64,000 nucleotides of DNA from Sphingobium sp. AP50. GTDB lineage: Bacteria > Pseudomonadota > Alphaproteobacteria > Sphingomonadales > Sphingomonadaceae. Position numbers and translations under genes: made by a program. The notes beneath the pieces were generated by a model. It was given only the letters and a program-made list of their open reading frames with translations. It was not told the origin of the DNA and did not search any database. The stretch spans positions 1 through 64,000 of the forward strand of contig NZ_FNYZ01000001.1 in the NCBI RefSeq assembly GCF_900109095.1, written 5' to 3'. Every line of letters begins with the position of its first letter. Within the stretch, counting starts at the first letter, position 1. Shown here one piece after another: positions 18,789 to 26,855 of the stretch.

Positions 18789-19847
18789 TCATGCAGCCGG
18801 TTCGTTCAACGAGCGCTGGAGCGTTTCGACGGTTGCGAGAACGTCATCGAAGTCGGGCACATCGCCGAAGATCATGCCGGCCATGGCACCATAGTCGCGG
18901 CGAAGGTCAGCGATCATCGCATCGGTCGGCATCAGGGAGAAGCTACCGGGCTCAGCATGGGCAAGATCAAGGTCGCGGCTGTTGAAGAACATCCGGGCGT
19001 GTGCGACGCAATCCCTGCCGAGCGCGGGGTTAGCCATCGCTGAAGCGCCCGTTCCGGCGATCATCAGTTGGTGCACGTCGTAGTAATGGCGCGAGACGCG
19101 CTGGCCACCCGCACGCAGAACCTGCCGGGCGTCGAACCAGCGGCGCAGGCCATGGAGTATGACGACCTTGTCCCAGAAGGTGCGTTCCGCATCGACGATG
19201 GTCACGTTGGCAACCGTCAGATCGAGGGCGGGCAGATCGTTAGCGAGATAGGGAATGACGCTGTGGCGGGCATGAGGGTCGAGAGCGGATTTGGCCCCGG
19301 ATTCGATTTTGACGGCTTTGCGGATGTAGCCATCGGACTCGGCGGTCACGCTTGGATACCAAAGGAGAATGCTCTGGGCGCTTTCATCGTCCCGATCGAG
19401 CTCGACCTTCGCGCCTGCCATGCCCTCGCCAACTGCATCGGCTAGGGTCTTCGAAAGCTGGGCGAGCAGGTCTCCGCCTATGAAGGCCTGGCATGCCGCC
19501 TTGATGGCGTCGAGCTTTGCCTGTCGCTTCTTACCGGACATCTCCTCCAGCGCCTCGACGCTTGCATCTTGGCCGATGTCTTCACGAAACACTGTGATGT
19601 CGATGTCTTCGGAGAAACGTTGAATCAGGCCGAAGCCCTTCGACAGCGACGTGCCCCCTTTGAACAGGAAGCGCGGGCCGTGGGACGCCGGACCATTGAA
19701 AAGCGCATCGAGCGTCCAGCAGACCCAGAAATCCTTCTCGATATTCTGGGGCGCAGTGCCGAGCCGCTGCCCGGCGCCGATAAACACATCCCGTCGATCC
19801 GTCGGGTCGGCCGCGAGGAACTGGGCGTAAGCGGGATTCATTGTCAT
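18789..19847 (-). CDS. Nucleotidyltransferase toxin, AbiEii/AbiGii family (pair 1)
   Basis: A 352-residue nucleotidyltransferase-fold toxin of a type IV toxin-antitoxin system. Core motif: FLFKGGTSLSKGF (residues 61-73) and RFSEDIDITVF, the GGTS and DxD pair that binds nucleotide and metal. In studied AbiEii toxins such enzymes modify tRNA ends and stop growth, blocking phage. I use ATG 19847, because its ATGA overlap with the stop of the antitoxin gene is typical of coupled pairs; a longer upstream reading is out of family. The gene is the second of the operon and stands in a cassette bracketed by direct repeats. Confidence 0.92.
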   Translation of the reverse strand: MTMNPAYAQFLAADPTDRRDVFIGAGQRLGTAPQNIEKDFWVCWTLDALFNGPASHGPRFLFKGGTSLSKGFGLIQRFSEDIDITVFREDIGQDASVEALEEMSGKKRQAKLDAIKAACQAFIGGDLLAQLSKTLADAVGEGMAGAKVELDRDDESAQSILLWYPSVTAESDGYIRKAVKIESGAKSALDPHARHSVIPYLANDLPALDLTVANVTIVDAERTFWDKVVILHGLRRWFDARQVLRAGGQRVSRHYYDVHQLMIAGTGASAMANPALGRDCVAHARMFFNSRDLDLAHAEPGSFSLMPTDAMIADLRRDYGAMAGMIFGDVPDFDDVLATVETLQRSLNEPAA

Positions 19848-20515
19848 GCTCGCTTGGTCTTCGGACGGTTGGCTGACGCGGTAGCCGGCATCGTATCGCG
19901 CAGGAGATTCTGCATCCAGAGCGGGAGCGTCAGCATATCGGTCTGAAGGTCGTTGACGATGTCGGCGCCGTGACCGGGGTGGGCGAAGATGTTGCGCAGA
20001 CGCTTGGCAACATCCGGATCGGTATCGCCCCCGGCGTCGTGCAACCAATGCAGGGCCTGCACGACCCGCATCGCTGGTCGCCCAGCCCAATGAAGCCGAC
20101 TTGGCGCAGTGGTTTTGAAATCGATCTTGAGGTTGCCGAGCGTGATGGGCTTCAACCTCGCGTCCGTGTGGACGACGATACGAGCAGGGACGGCATCGGA
20201 GAGTCCTAGATCGTTGGCTGCGGTTACGCCATCGACGAGGATACGGGCTTGGTCCCGGCGAGCCAGCGCATCGATGACAGTGCGCGGATCGGGATTCGTG
20301 GGCTTGCCCGTGAGGGAGTTGAGTTTCGGCTTGTCATAAAGCCCGCGGGCAATCCTGCGGACTTCGCCGTTGCGGGTCAGTCGATGGAGCACTTGGTCGA
20401 CGGCATCGCGAGAACCGAGGTCGAGAAAGTCCTGCGGCGTCCAGACCGAAGGCACGCCGCCGGAGACCATCCGGCTCGTTATGGCACTTTTGAGATCGAG
20501 ACCCGGCCCGCGCAT
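19844..20515 (-). CDS. AbiEi-like antitoxin/autorepressor, DUF6088 type (pair 1)
   Basis: A 223-residue protein with an N-terminal winged HTH (VWTPQDFLDLGSRDAVDQVL, HRLTRNGEVRRIARGLYDKP) and a C-terminal AbiEi-type domain. It is the antitoxin and transcriptional repressor partner of the nucleotidyltransferase toxin. ATG 20515 is chosen because AAAGGA lies seven bases upstream; an upstream TTG would place the operators inside the coding sequence. The promoter region carries two TTTGTCAGA inverted repeats, fitting autorepression. Confidence 0.9.
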   Translation of the reverse strand: MRGPGLDLKSAITSRMVSGGVPSVWTPQDFLDLGSRDAVDQVLHRLTRNGEVRRIARGLYDKPKLNSLTGKPTNPDPRTVIDALARRDQARILVDGVTAANDLGLSDAVPARIVVHTDARLKPITLGNLKIDFKTTAPSRLHWAGRPAMRVVQALHWLHDAGGDTDPDVAKRLRNIFAHPGHGADIVNDLQTDMLTLPLWMQNLLRDTMPATASANRPKTKRA

Positions 20516-20524
20516 GGCAATTCC

Positions 20525-20601
20525 TTTGTCAGAAGCGTGTATACGCAATTCTGACAAACCACAATTAGTTTGTCAGATACATGACGCGAATTTCTGACAA
20601 A
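20525..20601. promoter_or_regulatory. Paired operator for the AbiE pair 1
   Basis: Two inverted repeats with the same half-site: TTTGTCAGAA...TTCTGACAAA at 20525-20558 (with an inner GCGTGTATACGC) and TTTGTCAGA...TTCTGACAAA at 20569-20601. They lie just upstream of the antitoxin start, where AbiEi-type antitoxins bind paired repeats to repress their operon. Confidence 0.8.
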
Positions 20602-20688
20602 TCACAAGAGGGGCTGGCGGCGTCGGAACGCAGCGCCATGTCGGAAATAGCTGGACGAACGTGGACGTTGATAGACGAACACGGACTC

Positions 20689-20818
20689 AGAAGAGCTTTC
20701 TGGGACGCCGCTTAAGCGGTTGATTTCTCAGTCAAATCAGTGACATGAGAAGTCGCCAAGGACATCATTAGCACGATCTGGATTCGTGGAAAAGGCTGGA
20801 TGTGTATGGACGAGGCGG
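20689..20818 (+). repeat. Imperfect 130-base direct repeat, copy B
   Basis: Aligns with 2211-2340 in the same orientation with few gaps (for example AGAAGAGCTTTC, GAAGTCGCC and GTGGAAAAGGCTGGA). Copy A adjoins the integrase start. The pair may mark the ends of an integrated segment (2.2-20.7 kb) or two related element ends. Confidence 0.6.
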
Positions 20819-20891
20819 TTCGAGTCCTGCTGGGCATGGGTTGGTTGGAGCTTTGTCCGAATTACATCTACAAATTTTGGACGGGTAAGCG
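20817..20891 (+). repeat. Direct repeat R2: tRNA T-arm-like sequence plus imperfect palindrome
   Basis: GGTTCGAGTCCTGCTGGGCA followed, after a spacer, by TGTCCGAATT...AAATTTTGGAC. Same order of elements as R1 at 18705-18770. The palindrome here has mismatches, so R1 is the better preserved copy. Confidence 0.55.
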
Positions 20892-21016
20892 GGTACGCAA
20901 ACTTTGCCAGCGACTTTTCCAGCGCGCCGAGACTCTGCCAATATGGAGCGAAAAACGCGGTCGAGGGGGAGAATGCGGTCGATTAGACGGATATTTGGTT
21001 AGCAGGATTCGGGCCG

Positions 21017-21082
21017 TTCGACACAAAACCTAAAAGTTCGACAGCATAAAAACCTAAAAACCGCGCGACACGAAAACCTAAC
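21017..21082. repeat. Three iteron-like direct repeats
   Basis: Three units share (T/G)CGACA...AAAACCTAA, at about 21017-21034, 21036-21057 and 21066-21082, spaced about 20-24 bases. Iteron arrays of this kind occur at plasmid replication origins, but no replication initiator gene is next to it here. Confidence 0.5.
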
Positions 21083-21308
21083 GGTTGCGCATTATTGAGG
21101 CGAACGCGGCGGTAACTCCCCTCTGCGGTACCGTCGGTCTTCCAGTGCAGCCCGGCAAGTGTCTTGATATCGAACGGCGTGTCGGAGCCCTCACGCGCCG
21201 TGACGATCGTTGGGATGGAACTCCGGTCCGTTTTGAATTGTCCGCATCCGCCTTACTATCTCAGATGGAACAGATAGGGAGCATTCCGAGCTATCGACCT
21301 ACATGGCG

Positions 21309-22223
21309 TTACCTGTCCTTCCAGGGACCGCCAATGGGCCAGTCGCTGGCCAAGGCGGTGCCTTGGCCGAGCGCCAGCACCGGCGGCATCACGAGCGACG
21401 CGATTTGCCCCTGGATTGCCGCGAACGGTTCGGGCGCCAACGCGATTTCGGTCCGCCTCAGAAACGCTGTCCATTGGCCCTGCTTTTCGTCGGCGAAGGC
21501 GGGCTTGAGCGCGGGGGGCGTCTCGACGGGCAACGGGGTTTGGCGGCGATCGAAGGTCGCCTGGATGGCGCGCGACAACACAGCGCCATCGAACGCAAAC
21601 GATCCCGCGATCGCCCAGATGTCGTAGAAATCCTTCAGGCGCGTGTTCAGCATGCCGAGTGCGACCATTGCCTGGAATTTCTCAGCCACGACCGTTTCAG
21701 GCGGATAAGCCCGAAGATACGCGGTGGGTTGGCCTAGCAGCGACGGATACTCGATCTCGATCGCGGCCGGCGTGATCGCGTCACCATAGCCGATATCGAC
21801 ATGCATCGGCAGGCGCGCGCCCGCGAGTTCGGCAACGAAGTCGATACGGACGCCGGCATATTCATCCTCGGCACGGGCTGCGGCAGCGCGCAGGGTTTCG
21901 GGCCGGAACACGATGCCGTCGTCATCGACTGCGACGCCAAGAATTTCCTGAAACACCGCCTCGAGCTGCTCGGGCGCGTTCTCGCCGATGCCGAGCAGAT
22001 CGAGGTCGCCGGTGGCGCGATAGGGGGCTTCTGCCCACAGGCTGAACAGCATCGCGCCCTTTAGCACGAACCGCTCGCGATGGGGCGACAGGCTCAAGCG
22101 GAACAGCAGGCGTTCGATGACGTAGCGGGTCATAAGCAGCTGTGCGTTTTCCCGGCGCTCGCGGGCGCGCCCCGCCAGCCGGTCGCGCACCGAGATCGCC
22201 ATGTTCTTCGGCGGTCGGCTCAT
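21309..22223 (-). CDS. Nucleotidyltransferase toxin, AbiEii/AbiGii family (pair 2)
   Basis: A 304-residue toxin of the same superfamily as pair 1 but a different subfamily: ERFVLKGAMLFSLWAEAPYR then ATGDLDLLG (the nucleotide- and metal-binding KGAMLF and DLD), with RLKDFYDIWAIA later, a segment typical of this AbiEii branch. Predicted to inactivate tRNA or another RNA by nucleotidyl transfer when the antitoxin is lost. The ATG start overlaps the antitoxin stop by four bases (ATGA). The two pairs in this window share no close sequence, so this is not a duplication. Confidence 0.92.
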   Translation of the reverse strand: MSRPPKNMAISVRDRLAGRARERRENAQLLMTRYVIERLLFRLSLSPHRERFVLKGAMLFSLWAEAPYRATGDLDLLGIGENAPEQLEAVFQEILGVAVDDDGIVFRPETLRAAAARAEDEYAGVRIDFVAELAGARLPMHVDIGYGDAITPAAIEIEYPSLLGQPTAYLRAYPPETVVAEKFQAMVALGMLNTRLKDFYDIWAIAGSFAFDGAVLSRAIQATFDRRQTPLPVETPPALKPAFADEKQGQWTAFLRRTEIALAPEPFAAIQGQIASLVMPPVLALGQGTALASDWPIGGPWKDR

Positions 22224-22828
22224 GTCATGGCTTCGAGATAGGGCCGGATCACCGATTGGACCCGATCGAGCTGGGCATAACGGTAGATCGCATTGAGGTC
22301 CGGCCGGGGTGGAGACTTCATGAAATCACGCAGCGCCTCGACCGCGACGTCGATACCGATCTTGTTGCGGTGCTTGAAGCAGTCGGCGACGGTTTTGGCC
22401 GGTACGGTGATGGGCACGGGAACGCCGTCGATGACATGTGTCTCCACGCCCGCTGTCAGAGCTTCGCCGCTCGCGCGAACAATCTTCAGCGCCACCGACG
22501 GATTGACCGGTGCCCACTCTTTTTGGCCGAGCATCATCCACACCGCGCGGGGGGTCTGCGTGGTCAGCTCGTGAAATTGCAGTGCCGAGAGCAGGCAGAT
22601 GACGCCGCGCGGCTGGATACGCACGGCCTCGGCCAGGCTCGTCGCGCTGTCGACATCAGCATCGGCCAACTTGTAGAGGCCGCGGCCGACCTGCTGGAGG
22701 ACGCCTTCGTTACGCAGCCTTTGCAGGGTCGCCCGCGTGACGCCGGCCGCGTCGAAATCACGCCCCCGCGCGATGCCGCAGTGTCGGACGACCTCCAGGG
22801 CCCGCTCTCGATGAGTCGTCAGTTTCAT
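22220..22828 (-). CDS. AbiEi-type antitoxin/regulator (pair 2)
   Basis: A 202-residue protein. The N-terminal winged HTH is visible (RGRDFDAAGVTRATLQRLRN, then VLQQVGRGLYKLADAD), followed by the AbiEi C-terminal domain (VICLLSALQFHELTTQ, KTVADCFKHRNKIGIDVAVE). It should neutralise the downstream nucleotidyltransferase and repress the operon. Start ATG 22828 is chosen because the HTH begins there; AAGGAA lies somewhat far upstream, and no better codon exists. Divergent from a small HTH gene. Confidence 0.9.
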   Translation of the reverse strand: MKLTTHRERALEVVRHCGIARGRDFDAAGVTRATLQRLRNEGVLQQVGRGLYKLADADVDSATSLAEAVRIQPRGVICLLSALQFHELTTQTPRAVWMMLGQKEWAPVNPSVALKIVRASGEALTAGVETHVIDGVPVPITVPAKTVADCFKHRNKIGIDVAVEALRDFMKSPPRPDLNAIYRYAQLDRVQSVIRPYLEAMT

Positions 22829-22845
22829 ACAGCATGATATAATTC

Positions 22846-22871
22846 CTTGGTATTTACATGCAATGACCAAG
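22846..22871. promoter_or_regulatory. Candidate operator of AbiE pair 2
   Basis: CTTGGT...ACCAAG inverted half-sites with a 14-base spacer, 18 bases upstream of the antitoxin start. The position matches an autorepression site; no binding consensus is known for this protein. Confidence 0.45.
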
Positions 22872-23156
22872 CTTTTGTATCGTTGCCCTCGCGATGCGCA
22901 GTTCCGCCGATGCAATAAGATCGTGGGGAAAGCGTTCCCCTGATGGGCCAACCTCAGTTTGGCCATACCACTCCACCGAAATGTTCCTGGTATCGCAGGC
23001 ATATCCACCACCGGCGCCGGAACCCTGACAGGCGACGCTCGCGCTCTGATCGTCGACGGCAGTGCCGACTATCATAACCGACTTGTCCCGGCGAAGCTGG
23101 CAGCATTCCTGGAACGCGACCGCAACTTCATGCGCGCCCGCGAGGAAGGCAAGGGC

Positions 23157-23372
23157 ATGATCAAGCGAGAATGGGAAAAGAAGCTCGAGCCGTTGACCGT
23201 CGGGATTTCGACGGCAGTGCGCATCACTGGCTTGAGCCGATCGCGCATATACGAGATCATCCAGTCGGGCGACTTGGAAACCGCGAAGGTGGGCCGGGCC
23301 ACCCTGATCCAGTATCAAAGTCTAAAGAAGCTCACAAGGCAACATCTGGGACTTTCGCGACAGTCGGCTTAG
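23157..23372 (+). CDS. Small excisionase-type helix-turn-helix protein
   Basis: A 71-residue protein whose centre reads VGISTAVRITGLSRSRIYEI then IQSGDLETAKVGRATLI, the MerR-like/excisionase HTH (HTH_17) pattern that inserts into DNA as a short winged helix. The frame stays open upstream to 22959, but I choose ATG 23157 because GAGGAAGG lies about seven bases before it and the upstream residues look unstructured. Such proteins act as excisionases or small regulators of mobile elements. No integrase is beside it, so its partner is unclear. Confidence 0.7.
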   Translation: MIKREWEKKLEPLTVGISTAVRITGLSRSRIYEIIQSGDLETAKVGRATLIQYQSLKKLTRQHLGLSRQSA

Positions 23373-23548
23373 GAGAAATCCCTAGGCTATTGCTGCCGCT
23401 GAGGGGCTGAAGTCGAGCTCTGGCTTCGCGCTAATCCAAAACACCAAGTGCCAATGCCGACATGCTGCGTAGCTAAGCGATAAGAAATATCGCAGCACCT
23501 CAGGAAAAAATAGCAAACTGGGGCGTTGGAAACCGCCTGAACATTTTT

Positions 23549-24472
23549 TCAACATGTTTTCCGGTCGCAACGGACGCCGATGAATTCGATCCGTTCGCGC
23601 GCGAGATCGCAAGCCTTGGCCACCGTACGTTCCACCTTGTCCTTGTCAGCACCCTGATAGCGTAGGGTGGTAAGGCCGGCGAGATCGGAGGCAAGCTTCA
23701 CCTTCGAGTCAGCCTCGACGAGAAGAAACGAACGCTCCCTGCCGATCCGCCCCACGGATATGCCATACTCGAAATGCACATTGTCGCGCGGCACCTTGTG
23801 GCTCTCGTTTCGGGTGACGAGAACGTCATCGGCTTTTGCCACCGCGATGGTGAAGTCCGCCCGCTCGATGGCATCTTCGAGCGAGCTCACAGGATAGTCG
23901 GAGATGGCGAAGGTGCCTTGATCCCAGAGATATACATGCATGTCGTCGGCATCGAGATTCTTCCGTACCGCGCGTGCCACCTCGATGGCCTCACTGGAGG
24001 AGATCACGAAGACGCGAGGATGTTCGTTCACGGCCCCCACCTCGCGGTTGCGATGATCCAGCTGATCCGCGACGGCATCGGCGGTCGCCTTCCAGAACTC
24101 CACGTCGGATCCGACGATGTCCTGGAGTTCGGAGTTGCCGATGGCCAGAACGAAGCTCGGCTTCGTAGCCTTCAATGTAGCCGTCCGGGGCCGGGACGGA
24201 CTGAGGCCTGCCAGTTCGCCAACCGCCTCGCCCGCCGTGCGCAACTGCTTACGTTGGCCGCCCACCAAAGCCTCGAACTCACCAGCAAGCACGAAGAAGA
24301 GGTCATTTGCCCAATCGCCTTGTTCGACAAGGACTTCGCCGACCGCCAGTTCCTTGGGACGCCCAACAACCGCGAACTTCTCTGCCAACGCCCGATCGCG
24401 ACGGATAAGAGGCTGGCGGAGCAGCGCGTCGATAATGCCCGCCCGGTCGAACCGGTCACTCAATCCCGTCAT
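23549..24472 (-). CDS. pycTIR: Pycsar effector: cyclic-nucleotide-binding domain fused to TIR NADase
   Basis: A 307-residue effector. Residues 30-140 form a CAP-like cyclic-nucleotide-binding domain, with the phosphate-binding cassette GEAVGELAGLSPSRPRTATL (81-100). Residues 152-290 form a CD-NTase-associated-type TIR domain: PRVFVISSSEAIEVARAV, YLWDQGTFAISDYPVSSLED, and VPRDNVHFEYGISVGRIGRE with the likely catalytic Glu235. In Pycsar, cUMP or cCMP from the cyclase binds the first domain and switches on TIR-mediated NAD+ depletion. I use ATG 24472 because GTGGAGG lies eight bases upstream. Third gene of the minus-strand operon with an E2-like gene and a cyclase gene. Confidence 0.9.
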   Translation of the reverse strand: MTGLSDRFDRAGIIDALLRQPLIRRDRALAEKFAVVGRPKELAVGEVLVEQGDWANDLFFVLAGEFEALVGGQRKQLRTAGEAVGELAGLSPSRPRTATLKATKPSFVLAIGNSELQDIVGSDVEFWKATADAVADQLDHRNREVGAVNEHPRVFVISSSEAIEVARAVRKNLDADDMHVYLWDQGTFAISDYPVSSLEDAIERADFTIAVAKADDVLVTRNESHKVPRDNVHFEYGISVGRIGRERSFLLVEADSKVKLASDLAGLTTLRYQGADKDKVERTVAKACDLARERIEFIGVRCDRKTC

Positions 24473-24522
24473 CTGCGAAACCTCCACAATCAACAATCAT
24501 CCGTTATATCTCACGCCGCACG

Positions 24523-25311
24523 TCACGAGGCCTTGGCCAGAGGGCAGCTGTCCATCGAACCGCAGCAGGACGAACCCTTCACGGCCTTCCAAAAGCGCTT
24601 TTCCGCGACCGCCATTGCATTGAGTTCCACCGCGAGGTCGGCCGCCGCCAGCGCGTGATCACCGCAGGATTTCAGTACGCTCGGACGCGTGCCTGAACCC
24701 GCCGGACAAAGGCAACGGCCGCGCTGGTTCACCGCGCGGCGACTGCGTTCCCACACGGCGAATAGTCGCTTTCGTCCATTCATGACTCTGAGGGCGGTCC
24801 CCTCGGCGCTCCCTGTCTTCCTGATCACGGTCAGGGCGCCCTCTGCCATATCTGTCGCGAATGGCTCGCCCAGCCGGGCCGCAGCCGCTTCCGCACGATT
24901 CTGGTGGAGGACTGCGGAGCCATGCGCGCGCGCTTTCCTGTCAGGCCAGCGGCGTAGACGTGCCGCGCGAAACTGGAGCTGGAGAAAACGAACCAGCGTC
25001 TCCAACCATGCGCGCGCCGCCTCCGGACAGTCGATCTCGATGCCGTCGATCGCCCGCCAGTACAGGCAGAAACTACCGTCGTCGTTGATATGACGGTCTG
25101 GACAGAAAGCAGGCAGATGCGTTGGCTTCGTCTCGCAGGCCGTCGCGGACGTGCCTGAGACCGACAAATCCAGGATAAAAACAGGTTGGCGCCCATCACT
25201 CAGAGGAATCGGGATGGAGATACGGATTATCCCTGTCTCGCGCAGGAGTTCGGTGGCTCCGAACTCCGTTAATCGGCCAGCCAGAAGGGCTATGGAATCC
25301 GTTGTCGCCAC
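24523..25311 (-). CDS. E2 (ubiquitin-conjugating)-like protein in the Pycsar operon
   Basis: A 262-residue protein. Residues 28-90 carry a prokaryotic E2-like core: FILDLSVSG, then HLPAFCPDRHINDDGSFCLY, where HLP-x-FCP-x-RH and the Cys of GSFC match the catalytic strip of bacterial E2-like proteins. The C-terminus is cysteine-rich (CLCPAGSG, SCGDHALAAADLAVEL, SSCCGSMDSCPL), perhaps zinc-binding. GTG start six bases after the cyclase stop, with GGAGGG in the end of the cyclase gene; the TIR effector follows after 50 bases. No E1, JAB or ubiquitin-like gene is nearby. By analogy with Cap2 it could modify the cyclase or the effector; this is inference. Confidence 0.72.
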   Translation of the reverse strand: MATTDSIALLAGRLTEFGATELLRETGIIRISIPIPLSDGRQPVFILDLSVSGTSATACETKPTHLPAFCPDRHINDDGSFCLYWRAIDGIEIDCPEAARAWLETLVRFLQLQFRAARLRRWPDRKARAHGSAVLHQNRAEAAAARLGEPFATDMAEGALTVIRKTGSAEGTALRVMNGRKRLFAVWERSRRAVNQRGRCLCPAGSGTRPSVLKSCGDHALAAADLAVELNAMAVAEKRFWKAVKGSSCCGSMDSCPLAKAS

Positions 25312-25316
25312 GGCGG

Positions 25317-26855
25317 TTACTTACCCTCCGCATAGGGACGTACGATGCGGTCGGAAGCCGCCGCGATAGCCGGAGCCGCTGCCGCGAAGGCTGCGGCCTT
25401 GACGGCCTTGGCAGTTCCGTCACCCTTTTCGGACAAGGCTTCCACGGCCTCGTTGTAATCGAGCCCGCTGACCTTGCGCCTGGAGCCAAAGATATCGCGG
25501 ACCGCTTGGGTCGCTGCGTCATAGGCCAGTGGCCCGATGGCGGTCTCGTCACCGGCGCAACGAGTTTGCTCGTGCTCGGATGCAAGGACACCGCGACTGA
25601 CGGAGCAACGCACACGATCGCCCCGCATGCCGAGGCGGGTGACGGTCATCGGGCCAAACTCGAAGCCAATGGCTAGTCCCAGCCCCGCCGTGTCGACGCC
25701 CTCGTCGTCCAGCTTCTCCAAACAGAGTTCAAAGCTTGATCGCAAGGCTCCAGCGCACAACGTCGCTGTGCTGATCGTCTCCGGATCATCGGTGATATGG
25801 ACGGTCCCGTCGCACAGCAATCCGTGCAGGCAATCCCCGATAAACCGGATCCGTCGACCATCGAAGTCGCAGGTGAGGACGCGGTCCAGCTCTGCGCGGA
25901 TGACATGGAAGACACGCACAACGTCCTCCGCTTCATCATCGATGTGTTCCGCAACATAGGCGGTGAAGCCGTCGATGTCAGCGTAAACCGAAGCTGCCTC
26001 CTGCCGACGTGAGTTGCCGGGTGTTAACTTGGTGATGTCGAGGGTGCACAGCGGCGGGGTGTGACGGGAAAATTCAAATGCGCCAACCGGGTTCGTTTCA
26101 AGATCGTCCTCCCATTCCTCTACGATCTGGTCCTTCGATACACCGAGCGCGGCCTTCTTCTCGCAATCCTTGATTTCCTCGGCGGTGAGTGCAGTCGCAG
26201 CTGGCTTGTCCACGCTGTCGAGACCGATGGCCTCACGGGCCTCGTTGGTGAGGAAGATCCCCGCCTTCGTTCCACCGCCGGACATCTTGGCCGCGTGATT
26301 GGCGGGCAGACCCAGGAACAGCGGTTCACGTCCGCCCCGCCGACCGTTGTTTACCGCCAGCGCGGTACCAGTATCAATGCCGACGCGCACCTTCGCGCTG
26401 GCGATCTTCTCGTCCGCATCGCCGGTTTCCTGCAAGACGTCGATGATCAGCTGAGCCGTGGCGACTGCTCGACGCACGCGCTTGGCTTCCGCGTCGGTCT
26501 CGGTGTTGTAGGGTTTCGTCAGGATAGAGTGGAGCCGCTGGTTGTGAAAATCCACCCGGCGCGCGTCGCAGCGGTCGAGAATGCGATGCACCGCGCGATA
26601 GTGAAGGTTGAGGAAACGAAGCGTACGGCGATGGCATGTGACGCCTTCCTCCGACGTTACGTTGAGCATCTCCGAAAGGTTTAGGATGTCTGCGTACAAA
26701 TGGACGCCATCGACGCGATAGGCTTTGTTCGTGGGGATGCTCTCCAGCGACATGTCGCGTCGATAATCGACGATGGAGACGGTCTCGACATCCTTGATCT
26801 TCTTCTTGATGTGGTCCGCCGCTCGGTCGTGTTTCCAGCTCTTCGTCATTGCCAT
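25317..26855 (-). CDS. pycC: Pycsar pyrimidine cyclase with tandem cyclase domains
   Basis: A 512-residue class III nucleotidyl cyclase. The C-terminal domain keeps both metal Asp: VYADIDGFTAYV (Asp293) and RRIRFIGDCLHGLL (Asp341). The N-terminal domain is a degenerate copy: VHLYADILNLSEML keeps one Asp, but the second motif reads RRVDFHNQRLHSIL, with Gln in place of the metal Asp. It does retain VGIDTG and GLPANHAAK, a catalytic-Asn-like segment that the C-terminal half lacks. A composite active site is therefore likely. Beside a CNB-TIR effector it fits PycC, which makes cUMP or cCMP on phage infection. ATG 26855 has GGAG just upstream; a longer frame upstream overlaps the divergent gene and is spurious. 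Confidence 0.88.
   Translation of the reverse strand: MAMTKSWKHDRAADHIKKKIKDVETVSIVDYRRDMSLESIPTNKAYRVDGVHLYADILNLSEMLNVTSEEGVTCHRRTLRFLNLHYRAVHRILDRCDARRVDFHNQRLHSILTKPYNTETDAEAKRVRRAVATAQLIIDVLQETGDADEKIASAKVRVGIDTGTALAVNNGRRGGREPLFLGLPANHAAKMSGGGTKAGIFLTNEAREAIGLDSVDKPAATALTAEEIKDCEKKAALGVSKDQIVEEWEDDLETNPVGAFEFSRHTPPLCTLDITKLTPGNSRRQEAASVYADIDGFTAYVAEHIDDEAEDVVRVFHVIRAELDRVLTCDFDGRRIRFIGDCLHGLLCDGTVHITDDPETISTATLCAGALRSSFELCLEKLDDEGVDTAGLGLAIGFEFGPMTVTRLGMRGDRVRCSVSRGVLASEHEQTRCAGDETAIGPLAYDAATQAVRDIFGSRRKVSGLDYNEAVEALSEKGDGTAKAVKAAAFAAAAPAIAAASDRIVRPYAEGK

Larger units (their letters stand above)
20602..21308. other. Non-coding junction region with three repeat types
   Basis: About 700 bases without a credible gene. 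It holds copy B of the 130-base repeat (20689-20818), repeat R2 (20817-20891) and a set of three short direct repeats (21017-21082). The clustering of repeats marks it as a recombination junction between modules; that reading is inferred. Confidence 0.5.

Noticed and set aside
20786-20986. Small open frame across repeats B and R2
   Set aside because: It consists mostly of repeat sequence with no start signal or protein-like composition.
21017-21082. CRISPR array
   Set aside because: Only three short, imperfect units with spacers too short for CRISPR and no cas genes nearby.
25317-26855. Housekeeping adenylate cyclase
   Set aside because: The tight linkage to a CNB-TIR effector and an E2-like gene in a defence island fits PycC better than a metabolic cAMP enzyme; nucleotide choice still needs an assay.
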